Position numbers and translations under genes: made by a program | Shown: positions 33,743-44,423 of the stretch, one piece after another | Layout: every line of letters starts with the position of its first letter | Numbering within the stretch: the stretch's first letter is position 1 | The notes under the pieces: model-generated | Database searches by the model: none | The model's input: only the letters and a program-made list of their open reading frames with translations | What the model was told of the DNA's origin: nothing | Origin: Elmis aenea | Lineage: Eukaryota; Arthropoda; Insecta; Coleoptera; Elmidae | DNA: 64,000 bases | NCBI GenBank assembly: GCA_947652605.1 | Contig: OX393579.1 | Coordinates: forward strand, 24,511,674-24,575,673 | Reading direction: 5' to 3'

Positions 33743-34754
33743 TTATACAGGGCGTTTTTTACGCTTGTTCAAACTTGTACAACTTTAAACATCGATAACT
33801 CATTTTTCTTAAATACAACACCCTGTATATTTTTACTCATTCTTATAGAAAATTTAATTCTCTTTCGAAAACATAAAGGCTGTTTTTCACCTAAAACTGA
33901 TATTTTCCGAGATATCGCGATTTTATTGTTAATTATTAGGGCAACGTAATATTTTCAAGTAGGCTATGAAGGTAGACAGGACCTGGTGAAAACAAAACAA
34001 TCTTAGAATGTAAACAATTATTGTAGTTGTCAAATAACAGTTTAATTGTTTGTCGTTTTTACATAAAATGGTTTTTTTAAGTGAAAGAGAGCGAATAGAA
34101 ATTTTGATGATGATTGGTTTCGGCGATAAGAGAAGAAGGTACTATGAAGTATGTAATTTATTTAACAATTGACATCCTGATCGCCAGCCAATAACGCGTT
34201 CCTTGGTTGCCAAAACCTTACGACGATATGATGTAAATGGAAACGTTCGCAATTTCCCAAAAAGTGGTCGACCAAAACTTGCAACCAACGAAAATAAAGC
34301 TTAAAGCACAAGATATTGCTGTCACGTTAGAAGAAATCCCACAAAGATCCACAAAAGAACTAGCGCGTGTTCATGGTATCATAGTATTAGTCGACGCTCA
34401 GTGGGTAGAATATTAAAAGAAAAAAAATACCATCCCCATAAAATTCGTCTTGTGCAAGAACTTTCGGATGACGATTTCGACCGAAGATTACAGTTTTGTG
34501 AACTTACCATGGACATCTGCGATCGTGATCCTAACTTCATAAGCAATGTGGTGTTTTCTGATGAAGCGACTTTTTGTTTAAATGGAACAGTTAATCGATA
34601 TAACTGCCGCTACTGGTCGCAAACTAATCCTCATTGGATTCAGCAAGCACACACCAAATGTAGATCAGATAATTGTGACCTATGTTTAGTTTTTATCCCA
34701 TTTATGCAGGAAAATGCTAATCTTACAAATATGTCGTGCCAAAAAAGGCATTGA
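33743..34754 (+). mobile_element. IS630/Tc1-like element with ACAGGGCG left end, 3' truncated
   Basis: A left end TATACAGGGCGTTTTTTACG (33743) lies 325 bases upstream of a transposase pseudogene (34068-34754). The internal AACACCCTGTATA (33816-33828) is also present in related foldbacks. No right end was found past the truncated gene. Confidence 0.55.
34068..34754 (+). pseudogene. IS630/mariner-like transposase, truncated and frameshifted
   Basis: From the ATG at 34068 the text reads VFLSERERIEILMMIGFGDK then YYEVCNLFNN, a stop, HPDRQPITRSLVAKTLRRYD, GRPKLATNENKA, and after frameshifts SRRSVGRILKEKKYHPHKIR, LVQELSDDDFDRRLQFCE, VVFSDEATFCLNGTVNRYN and RYWSQTNPHW. Two helix-turn-helix blocks precede the first catalytic aspartate (FSDEATF). 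This matches the insect IS630-like family I know, with FLSEQQRIEILMMIGYGD at the start and FSDE. The second Asp and the third catalytic residue are missing because the gene ends near residue 210. At least one in-frame stop and two frameshifts make it dead. Confidence 0.8.
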
Positions 34755-34911
34755 AATATGCAACAACTCTCCAAATATTTGGATATTTATCCCTGCTTAT
34801 TAATTTCCAGAAGCTTTCTTTTGAAGCCATTGATTTTAAATGTGTACTTTGTGTATTTTTTAAATTCAAATATGTTGTGAATTTATCAATATAATTTGTC
34901 AAATTTTAAGT

Positions 34912-34983
34912 TAGCTTCACGGGCGACTTCCAGAGGCATTGCGGTCGACCAGTCGACCGCGGTCGACGTCTTGGCCATCCCTG
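34912..34983. mobile_element. hAT-like right end, partner not found
   Basis: TGGCCATCCCTG at 34972-34983 resembles a hAT right end. Before it, GGTCGACCAGTCGACCGCGG is a nested GTCGAC palindrome. No left end CAGGGATGGCCA was identified nearby. Confidence 0.35.
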
Positions 34984-34989
34984 CTGTAT

Positions 34990-36157
34990 ACAATGTTTTG
35001 CTAATTAAACTGGATTTCCTAAGTAAGATCTTTCAAGTACTCTAATTAATAAGTGGATCGATTTAAGTGATATACCCTGCAATTTTTTTTTTTTTTTTTT
35101 AGACTCCTATAGACTCCTATATGTTAGAATATGTAAGTAATGAATTCAAATTTACAAGCATTTTATAATTGAAAAATATAGTTGTAATTATTTTATTATT
35201 GTTGTATTCTCAATTACATGACGGTTCAGAAAGGGAGCAACTTTAGACAAAACACATTTAATTTCTTTGTTGGATCTGCCTACTTTCTTACCGAAGGTTC
35301 ACGCTGAACTGCTTAACAAGCGTGTACTTCGTTTCGTTTCGCCTGTTTGTCAGGTTTTTGTTGGTTTATAATATAAAACCCAAACAGTTGAGCTCATTTA
35401 TATCGCCATTGTGTACATGTAAATAAGACGGAAATTTCATTATCACACGGATTTTACAATCTTGTTTAACAAAACAAATTTAGCGATACAGCGTGCACAG
35501 TGTAATTGCATTATCAAACTGTCTTAATACATTTACCGATTTATCCTTGTATTTCTCTTCGAACTGCTTTGAATACTTGTTTGTACTTGAAACAATTTCA
35601 CTTGAATGAACTTAATTAGGGTCATTTTGTATTTTATTTAAGAAAAAATATGCAGTGAATGGATTCAAAAAATATTAATAATTTAGGTAACATTATCTTA
35701 TCGCAACAGATTAAACATAAATATGATGTTAAAAATAATTATGATTTCATTTAAAGCAAAATCAATTGAACGATCTTTAAATTTTATGAGTTTTAACAAT
35801 GATTTATTGCAACACATTTTATTTGTAATATTTATTAGCAATGAGTAATAAGTGGCTAACAACGATATTTTATTAGTGCAAAAAAACTAATTGCATAAAA
35901 TCAAGTAAAAACTGCATGAATAGATAAAAAATTAGGCGTAATAAAAATCTAGGTTAAATAAGGGTAATAGGTAATAGGGTAATAAGCTAATAGGGTCATA
36001 GGGTAATAGCGTAATGAGGTATTGGGGTAAAAGGGTAATAAATAATAGGTAATAGTATTGTCATACTAATATTTTATATGTACATATATATTTAATCCCA
36101 TTTCGTAAACGAATGAACATTATCTGCTGCGAATTTTTTATACCGTTCCTTTAAGTT
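34990..36157. other. AT-rich DNA with a short minisatellite
   Basis: No gene seen. Contains a T-homopolymer followed by a duplicated AGACTCCTAT (35101-35121) and the degenerate GGTAATA array at 35958-36056. Confidence 0.5.
35958..36056 (+). repeat. Degenerate minisatellite of GGGTAATA
   Basis: About a dozen imperfect copies of an 8-10 base unit, GGGTAATA with variants such as GGTCATA and GCGTAATG. It is not the insect telomere repeat. Confidence 0.75.
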
Positions 36158-36166
36158 TTGTTAAGA

Positions 36167-36671
36167 GGCATCCAGATCAAGCGCGCCGAGTTGCGCCGCG
36201 CCGCGCGGAACAGCGCAAAACGTTTATGCTCGTCTGATTTGGACGGCAAACCGCGTACATTTTATGTGACGAATGACGAATCGGGAGTATTGGCCAGCCC
36301 TTATAGGGACTTTGGTCTCTCTTGGGAGATGAGATTGGAGTTTTGGAATTCTCAAAGAAAAAAGATGACGCAGTATCGGGCGCTTGTGTTGAGTTGTGTC
36401 GTTAGTGAGAGAGTTTAGTGGTTTATGATTGGGTTGGTGGCAATGGCTCGGGGGTGTTTAGAGAAAAGGCTCGGGGGTGTTATCGATTGTTAGTCGATAT
36501 ATTTGGGGCAGGTTGGAGATTTTTGTCAGAAGAATGGTGGGAATGTGTATAAGTTTCTTGCGCGGTTTGCGCGTGTTGGGAGGAACATTTTATGTCCAAA
36601 TCAGACGAGTATAAACGTTTTGCACTGTTTCGCGCGGCGCAACGCGGCTTGGCGCGGTTGGTCTGGACGCC
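36167..36671. mobile_element. GC-ended foldback MITE
   Basis: The left arm 36167-36255 (GGCATCCAGATC then GCGCCGCGCC and CGTCTGATTTGGAC) pairs with 36592-36671 in inverse order, ending GGTCTGGACGCC. The arms are far more GC-rich than the surroundings. Apparent open frames across it are by-products of the repeats. Confidence 0.75.
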
Positions 36672-36717
36672 CCTTTATACGTTATCACTACTTTATACAA
36701 ATTTACTTAAGATTGAG

Positions 36718-36976
36718 GGAAACTACAGTACAAGAGGCAGGAAAACAACAACTAATGTAGTACGGACATGTGAGAAGAATGGCAGACCATCGACTGCCAA
36801 AAGTAACGCTTGAGTGGATCCCTTCTGAAAGGAAAATACGAGGCAAACCCAAAAAGACGTAGAACTAGGGCATTCAGAAAGCGATGAGCGAGAGAAACCA
36901 GCAAGAGGACCCGTAGAAAGGGGTGGAGGAACAGTCTGGGGATCGGACAGCGCCGACAGACGGTATAGAACCGATT
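36718..36976 (+). pseudogene. LINE C-terminal fragment
   Basis: The text reads KQQLM then YGHVRRMADHRLPKVTLEWI, PSERKIRGKPKKT and GIQKAMSERNQQEDP, interrupted by several stops. This is the well-known C-terminal stretch of insect non-LTR reverse transcriptases (LLWYGHVQRM..., LEW.P..RRKRGRP..TW, ...AM.ER.L....W). The fragment ends where the foldback at 36979 begins. Confidence 0.75.
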
Positions 36977-36978
36977 AC

Positions 36979-38521
36979 TATACAGGGTGTCCCAGCCAAG
37001 ACGAATTATTCGATAGCTCTGTTATTAGTAATAATATTTAAAAAAGTTCAATATAAAAGTTGTTTGTAATCATTTACTACATAACCTAAAATTATTATCA
37101 ACTATACACAGTGTTTTTTTTTGCGCTCTGATACCAAACATAGTTTTTTTACATGGAACACCCTGTATATTTTGTAATTTTTGGATGTAAAATTAAATTC
37201 TCTTTCAAAAATATTATAAGTTATTCATGTCTAAAATGAACCGTTTTTGAATTATTGACGTTTTTTTGAAATTTTGACAGATGCAGACCTTTATAAAAAT
37301 ATTTATATTTATTAACATAACAACACCAGAGCAATTTACTCTCACATTTTATTAGACAATAGTGTCATAGTGATTGTTGATTGGTTAAACTTTTAAAATA
37401 ATATACAGGGTGTTCGTTTTACTCGGTCCATTTCGCTAAACTTTAAACGCATGTAAGTAATTTTTTTTAAATGGAACACCCTATATATTTTTACATTTTC
37501 TTGTAGAAAATTTAATTATCTTTCAAAGTTATTAAGCATGTTTTATGTCTAAATATAATATTTTTGAAGTTATATCGTTTCTTATGATTATTTGCGAGTA
37601 TTTTACCTAAAATATCGGTAGTAGCCTTTGAAAATTCAAAACAATTTGTATGAACCGTCAACCAAAACACTTAATCGGCACAATTTTCACTATTATGCCA
37701 CTAAAAATCCATATTTTTTAAGAACTGTAGATACACAGCATTCTGGTGTTATTTGCTGCCATTTATGCTGTTTATCTATAACTTTTAAAAGAATATGGCA
37801 TAATAGTTTAAATTGTGCCGATAAATTGTTCTGGTTGACAGTTCATACAAATTGTTTTGAATTTTCAAAGGCTACTACCGATATTTTAGGTAAAACACTC
37901 GCAAATAATCATAAGAAACGATATAACTCCAAAAATATTATATTTAGACATAAAACATGCTTAATAACTTTGAAAGATAATTAAATTTTCTACAAGAAAA
38001 TGTAAAAATATATAGGGCGTTCCATTTAAAAAAAAAATTACTTACATGCGTTTAAAGTTTAACGAAATGGACGGAGTAAAACGAACACCCTGTATATTAT
38101 TTTTAAAATGTAACTAATCAACAACCACTATGACATTATTGTCTAATGAATTACCAGAGTAAATTGCTTTGGTGTTGTTATGTTAATAACTATAAATATT
38201 TTTATAAAGGTCTGCATCTGTCAAAATTTTCAAAAAAACGTTAATAACTCAAAAATGGTTTATTTTAGACATAAATAACCTATAATATTTTTGAAAGAGA
38301 ATTTAATTTTACATCCAAAAATTACAAAATATACAGGGTGTTCCATGTAAAAAAACTATGTTTGGTATCAGAGCGCAAAAACAAAACACTGTGTATAGTT
38401 GATAATAATTTTAGGTTATGTAGTAAATGATTACAAACAACTTTTATTTTGAACTTTTTTAAATATTATTACTAATAACAGAGCTATCGAATAATTCGTC
38501 TTGGCTGGGACACCCTGTATA
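36979..38521. mobile_element. 1.54 kb near-perfect palindrome (foldback with ACAGGGTGTC ends)
   Basis: The left end TATACAGGGTGTCCCAGCC and the whole following 725 bases are repeated in inverse order to the right end GGCTGGGACACCCTGTATA. The loop is only about 37704-37796. A second pair of ends, TATACAGGGTGTTCG (37402) and CGAACACCCTGTATA (to 38096), lies symmetrically within, and the motif GGAACACCCTGTATATTTT recurs in each arm. No real gene; the 118-codon frame at 37628-37984 spans the loop and changes strand symmetry. Confidence 0.9.
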
Positions 38522-39125
38522 ATAACAAAGTAATTCTCTAGGAATTTCTCTAGGAAACCCCGTATACCGTTTGATTGACGCCATTAAACTTTTTTTAAAA
38601 AATATTTTTAAGTTTCTTTGTATTTCTTACGTTAATGTAACCCCCAAAATGATATTGTTGGTCGGTTTCAAAATCAGCTAGTACCTACCTTGAGTGCAGA
38701 CAAGACCTGTCTATATTTGAATTAGTTTGATTTTACAAAGAGCACGTTCATTTTCTGTTAACTAAAAATTGCAAACTTGTAACGTGGTATCTGGATATCA
38801 AAAGTAGCACTCCATGTCTTACAATATATATACTCTTAGAATGGGACTTTCAAAATAATGCAGGTTAAACTTAATAAAAAATAATTAAAAATGCGACGAA
38901 TTATTCATAGCCAATAAAATTATCGAATAATCTGATAAGATACACTCACTTAATCTTCATAAGAAACTAGTAACTTATCGTTTTACATTTATTAACATTA
39001 TTATTGAATTATACTTTTGGGTAACTAGTGTGTTTAAAATCGAGCACTGATGGAAACGCCCATGGAAACGTAAGTGTTTGAGGTTTTTTATGTCTTTTTT
39101 TCGCTGAATATATTACACTTAAAAC

Positions 39126-40548
39126 CAGGGATGGAATAACGTTTTAAATCGTTACGTTATTGTATAACGTTATTTATTATTTGTTTTCGTTACATAACGT
39201 TATAAATAACGTTAAAAAACTGAATTGTTATGTTATATAACGTTATATAACGTTACATAAATAATGATATACAGGGTGTTTCTTAAATAATGCGGAAAAA
39301 TTCAGAAGGTGATTCCTTAGTTAAAATAAAGTGGGGTCTTTTATATAACAATTTTTTCTTAGACGTCTCCTTCTGGAGTTACACCCCCCTAAAGGGGAGC
39401 GATAAAATTAGGTTTTTATTTCTCAAATGTAGATAAATGTAGGAGAATGATATTTGGTAGATGTTTTATACTTATTAAAAGGTTTCCCATAGTATTATTT
39501 TCAATCATCTTCCACCTTCATAGGGGGCTGATAAGTGCGACCCCTGTTGTTTTTTTAATCAGAACTTTTTGGTGAGTTGTAATTTTGCAAATTTTTTTTT
39601 GTTAGTTTGATTTATTTAGAACCTTTTTTTATTCTTTAGTTTTTCTCGTAAATCTTACAGTTTTGAGTAAAAAATTAAATGAGTAAATATGATGTTTATG
39701 TTCATATTGGGTAGAATTGACGGGCTTTAGCGTTGTCGCCGCGTAAACGTCAAAATGAATTACACCCGTCACTTCTATCCAATATCGTTTTATATTGGAA
39801 TATTTAATGGTTCATGTTCATTCATATAATTTTTTACTCAAAAACTGTAGGATTAACGAGAACAGTTAAAGAATAAAAACAACTTCTAAATAAATCAAGT
39901 TTTTAAAGAAAAATTAAAATTGCTAAATTTCAACCCACCAAAAAGTCCTTATAAAAAAACCAACAAGAGTCGCACTTTTCAGCCCCCTGTGAAGGTGGGA
40001 GCTGATTAAAAATATTACTATGGGAAACCTTTTTATAAGTATAAATCTCCCACATTTATCCAAATTTGGGAAATAAAATAAAAACCCAATGTGTAACTCC
40101 GAAAGGAGACCCTAAAGAAAGAAAAAAATGATAGACCCCTCTTAATTTTCGATTAAGTATCACCTCCCGAATTTTTTCGCATTATTTAAGAAACATGCTG
40201 TATAAAAATAGTTTTTATTTGTAACTCTGAAATTATTTTTGGGATCTGTAAATGTACATTTAAAAAATAGTACCTACCTAGAAAATTACGTTGAGGTTGA
40301 GATATTTTATTTTAATTTTAATTTCTAAAATACAAAAAATATTATATCTTCAGAAAATAAAAAGATCGCCATATAAAAATTTAATTTATATAGAATAACG
40401 ATACAAAATAACTTTTAACGAAACGTTATCGGTTATTATAACGTTATATAACGTTATTAAAATATCGTTACGTTATTGTATCAAAAATTATAGTTGAATC
40501 GTTATTATAACGTTATCGGGTATCGTTACGTTACGTTTTCCATCCCTG
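39126..40548. mobile_element. hAT-like element with AACGTTAT subterminal arrays
   Basis: The ends CAGGGATGGAATAACG and TTTTCCATCCCTG are flanked by a perfect 8 bp duplication CTTAAAAC (39118-39125, 40549-40556). About 130 bases inside each end are packed with the palindromic motif ATAACGTTAT and its half CGTTA. A foldback (39271-40203) occupies the middle. Confidence 0.88.
39271..40203. mobile_element. Foldback element with TACAGGGTGTTTCTTAAATA end
   Basis: The left end TATACAGGGTGTTTCTTAAA and the text to about 39560 pair with 39900-40203, ending TTTAAGAAACATGCTGTATA. Shared blocks include CCCCTAAAGGGGAGCGA and GGTTTCCCATAGTA with its inverse. Related to 29650-29844. Confidence 0.8.
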
Positions 40549-40556
40549 CTTAAAAC

Positions 40557-41580
40557 ACGACTCTATTGCTTTTAGTTTTACTTAGTTAATAGTAAATATT
40601 ACGAAAGTCAATAAGAAGAGAGTATTATGTAAAGGTTTATTAGCATTTAATTTTAATTTAAAAAATTAAAAACCGTTGCGTATGGAGGATCAAATAAATA
40701 AAACAAGTAAAATTTAGTAATGGTTTTACCATTAGGAATACAAATAATGGCAAGAAGCTTTTCCAATTAAACTAAAAGTAACTTGTGGTCGATATATTTT
40801 TACACAAAACAATATCTAGCGGTAATAACGGCTTACAATAATTAATTTTCTTGGAAAACGAATTCACTCAAATAAATTTGGCCTGCTTATCACAGAGACA
40901 AAGCACTTTTTGTTTGTTGATATTATCATCTAAATCTATTTTTATAAAATATTTGTTGTTATTAAACCTCATGTATTATTTAAGAACAAAGTTATTGGAA
41001 TGTTTATCTTTAAAATGTTTCATTTTTAGTGTACGCAAATGTAGATTTATGAAACAGTTCACATTTCATTAAAAATGATAGTGTTTTTAATAATAACACT
41101 AAATGTAAAGATTGTACGTTAACTTCTGCTTGCGCGTCAATTTTTTTCAAATCTGATTTGGTTTTGTTTTTTCGACGTTAACTTTTTAATGCTAATAGGC
41201 GTCACAGTTAATTTTTTTTAGGTGGCAAAGCTTATTTTCTAATTTTAAAATATAGCACTTGCTTGTATTACAAGCGTCAAGCTGACTTTATTGTGAATTA
41301 AGTATGATTAATATTTTCCAAAATTTTATATGAAATTTCATGTAACCCAATTTATCATTCTTCCAAAAATCTTTTTTTAAAATACTTGCAGAATAATCAG
41401 TAGCAATCTCCTCCTACTCAGCAAATCCAAAAAAATAACCAAAAGTCGCACATTTCCAAGTCAGATGAGTACGAAGAATGCTCTTTTACTTTTATCTTTT
41501 CTTTAGAATTATCTCCATCTCTGAAATTACTGAATTGCATTGATCAGACGCGTAATCATGATGAAAACTGTGTACAATAT
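40557..41580. other. AT-rich DNA, nothing recognised
   Basis: No supported feature. Confidence 0.45.
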
Positions 41581-41585
41581 TTTAT

Positions 41586-41975
41586 TCATTGTTCGTTTTT
41601 TTTTGTTATTTTCGGAGTTTGCTTATCATCGTCAATCCATACATGACTTTGATGCCGGAGTTGGTACATTGAAAAAAGCAATGTAGGTTTCGCTGCTTGG
41701 CACAATTTCCGAAGAAAAAAGATTTCGTCATAATTAAGAAGATTTAAAGTTTTATGGCACTTACACGCTCTGCTTTTTGAAGCCCAGAAAGTTGATGCGT
41801 CACAAAATGGCCGACAATTTTTTTTAAATGCAGGAGATTGTGGTGAATTGTTTAAACAGCTAAGAATCTTAAGCTGATACTCTAATATCGCATAGGTTGC
41901 TTTATTTTCATCTTCAATTATCTCTACCAAAGCAGCAATTTGTTCCGGTATACAGTAGGAGAATGTCCTACTCTT
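41586..41975 (-). CDS. Unidentified coding-like segment, possible terminal exon
   Basis: On the minus strand the frame is open from about 41975 to a stop at 41586, about 130 codons, after a possible AG acceptor. It reads CIPEQIAALVEIIEDENKAT then YAILEYQLKILSCLNN, with several Cys (KNCRPFCDAS, RACKCHKTL) and YDEIFFLRKLCQAAKPTLLF. The stop TGA is followed at once by AATAAAA, a usable polyadenylation signal. Amino-acid composition is protein-like. I do not recognise a family; it could be the last exon of a minus-strand gene or part of an old element. Confidence 0.35.
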   Translation of the reverse strand, partial: KSRTFSYCIPEQIAALVEIIEDENKATYAILEYQLKILSCLNNSPQSPAFKKNCRPFCDASTFWASKSRACKCHKTLNLLNYDEIFFLRKLCQAAKPTLLFSMYQLRHQSHVWIDDDKQTPKITKKNEQ

Positions 41976-41989
41976 TTTTTGCCAAAGAG

Positions 41990-42864
41990 TAGTTCAAATT
42001 CTTTATTCTTGCGGTAAATTGTAGCCAAGAAACCAAACAAGGCGTTTGTTCACTAAAAGTTGAATCAAAACTTTCCTCGTAATCATAAGCACTTAAAACC
42101 TTTTTAAAACCGTAGTAAATAATAACATTGCCCTCAAGTTAATTTAATTTGTTCCTTCTTTCACTAGTTTGAGAAATTAATAAACTAAGTTACAACAAAC
42201 TTGACTTTGTCATTTTTTCTTTAAATTAAAGAATTAAATATTATGAAGGCGAAAGGCGTGGATTTTGTTATTTCATGGAGTTTTTGTCATTTTTAATAAA
42301 TTCAGCTTGGTCTTCGTTTTTCGATAAGTGTAGGAGATTACCAAAAACTGTTAAGAACATTAATAAAAATATATAACAAAAATTATGTACTACGGTGAAA
42401 ATCTTGTCCAGCTAGTAATTTTATAGCTTAGTGCTTCAAAAAGTCTCTAAAAACCATTTTATGATAAAAATTTATAAAATCTGTATCTGACATTTTTTTA
42501 ATAAACCTATCCCTAAAGAAGACAAACAAATACAACATATTTGTTTTAATTAGTTACATTGAAATTTATGTCAAATATAAGAATTCTTGCCGACCCATTC
42601 GATAATGCTTAAAAATCTGAAGAAATGAAGTTATTAAATATTGGAAATAATTTATTAATTTTCTAATTTTTGTTGTAGGTTTTTGTATATTACCGTTTAA
42701 GCATTTAAGGTTGTATTTTTGACGTAAGTGTCGATGTAATTTTCAGCAAAATGTTGTACTTGTTCGTCTTCTATTGAGATAAGGTTGTAAATAAGTCCCC
42801 TTTACATTTTAACTGTTTCCTTTACTAATTATTGCTATTTGATATTTTATTATACTAGATCCTA
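41990..42864. other. AT-rich DNA, nothing recognised
   Basis: No supported gene. An upstream first exon of the deaminase-like gene could be here or further left, but I cannot place it. Confidence 0.4.
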
Positions 42865-42872
42865 TTTCTAAG

Positions 42873-44233
42873 CAGTGGCGGCGCGTGACCTAAAAAAGTG
42901 GGGGGGCACAACTTATCCATGTATATTACCTACACTTTATTATAAACCATATTAAGTAACAAAAATAAAATAAGTAGATATTATTTAACAAACATAATTT
43001 TTAAATTTCTTTATATACCCAAGGACCACTATCCCGTTACTCTACACAAACTACTACATGGTCGTAATTTTTGGTTCAATAATTTTTAAAGTTCCAAAAT
43101 ATTAAAAAACTAAGAAACAAAGAATATAACCTTCATAATAGTAAAAAACAACAAAATATATCTTTAAAAAACATCATTCTTCTGTTTTTATTAGCAATAA
43201 AATTATTAATTAATTTTTCTCACAACCGTTGAAAAACGTTGTCATTACCTTATCAAAAATAGTGGGCAAAACGACATTTTACTCTATAGTGAGCAAAAGT
43301 GATTACTTTGCTCCCTAGTGAGCAAAATTTGTTGAATTGTCATGTTAACGCCATGGTAACGTCGTATAATAGCGTTTTTAGACAGCGAAACTACTGTCAA
43401 TCGCGTCGAATACACAACTGACATTTCAAGGTTATGTTTTATATTAACGTTTTGCTTTTAATGTTTTAATCGCATTTTTCAACGGTTGTGAGAAAAATGT
43501 AATACACAACTCGTGAGCAAAGTACCTTTTCTCGTTCAACTGCCGTGCCCGCACTCGCCTACGGCTCGTGCGTGCAATTGGCACTCACGAGAAAAGAAGT
43601 ACTTTGCTCACTTGTTGTGTAAATAACTATTTCTAAATGCGATTCATTTAAAATCATGTCAGACAGTTTCTTGTTCTATAGCCATTAAAGCCAGGCCATT
43701 TAATCGTTCATCGCCCATAGTACTTCTGAGATGGGTTTTTAGTCTTTTTCATGTGGAAAAAAATCGCTCGGCTGAGGCAGACGACACAGGACAACAAAGA
43801 ACAATTTCAAAAAGTTCCCACACACAAAATAACATTTGTTTTAATTCATTGTTTAAAACTTTTTCCGCAGATTTCTCAATACTTAATAAATTGTTTGTTT
43901 CTGCCAGTAAAATAATTCTATATATATTTTTGATTAATTAAGGTGTTGTTAACAGTAGTTAACTTGTAAAAATTATTTATAACTTCAATATCGGTGTAAT
44001 TTATTTCACAATTCAAATCAGTTAACAGTCGCACAATTTTAGGACGGTTGCGGTTGGGTTCCATGGACTTTGCCCAGAAAGGCAAATAAATTTGTTTATT
44101 TTTTAGACATATTCTAAAATTTAATATAATGTGGTCAGTTTAATCGTGAATTTACACTTTCAAGTTAAATATACTTACTAGAAAAGTGGGGGGGCCTGGG
44201 CCCCCCCAGGCCCCCCCCGACGCGCCGCCTATG
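42873..44233 (-). mobile_element. hAT element with transposase tail, split by a hairpin-tailed element
   Basis: The ends CAGTGGCGGCGCGTGA and GACGCGCCGCCTATG are flanked by a perfect 8 bp duplication TTTCTAAG (42865-42872, 44234-44241). The right subterminal region is a GGGGGGCC palindrome. On the minus strand, 43640-43820 reads VLCCPVSSASAERFFST, a stop, then KRLKTHLRSTMGDERLNGLA and LMAIEQET. This is the hAT dimerisation domain of the ZMYM/TTF-type group (of the form PVSTATAERSFSTLRRLKTYLRSTMG). The rest of the transposase is degraded. Confidence 0.88.
43213..43631. mobile_element. Hairpin-tailed inverted-repeat element, copy B
   Basis: The body lies between ATTTTTCTCACAACCGTTGA (43213) and its inverse ending GGTTGTGAGAAAAAT (43499). 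The tail GTAATACACAACTCG starts a stem where ACTCGTGAGCAAAGTAC pairs with GTACTTTGCTCAC and CTTTTCTCG with CGAGAAAAG. The loop holds CACTCGCCTACGGCTCGTG. The end is TTGTTGTGTAAATAACTATT (43612-43631). The body also carries stem-like text (AGTGAGCAAAAGT, CTAGTGAGCAAAATT). It is inserted in the hAT element at 42873-44233. Confidence 0.6.
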
Positions 44234-44423
44234 TTTCTAAGTAAATATGCGAAAAAGCCCCGTTAGTTAGGGACACAGCAGCAAAAGTGTTGTGTTTAGT
44301 AACGGTTATATTATGTAATACTGAAAGTCACGCTAAGTCTCGAAAGAAAGCTTACATATTTATCTATTTTAACAGTGTGTAATGGTAATATTATAACAAA
44401 TGAATAAAAATTTATTTAAACAG

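Noticed and set aside
36158..36813. Plus-strand frames of 73-86 codons
   Set aside because: They run through the GC-rich inverted repeats at 36167-36671 and out of frame across the LINE tail; the real signal is the KQQLM...YGHVRRM frame.
37628..37984. 118-codon plus-strand frame
   Set aside because: It spans the loop of the 36979-38521 palindrome, so both strands read alike; it has no protein-like features.
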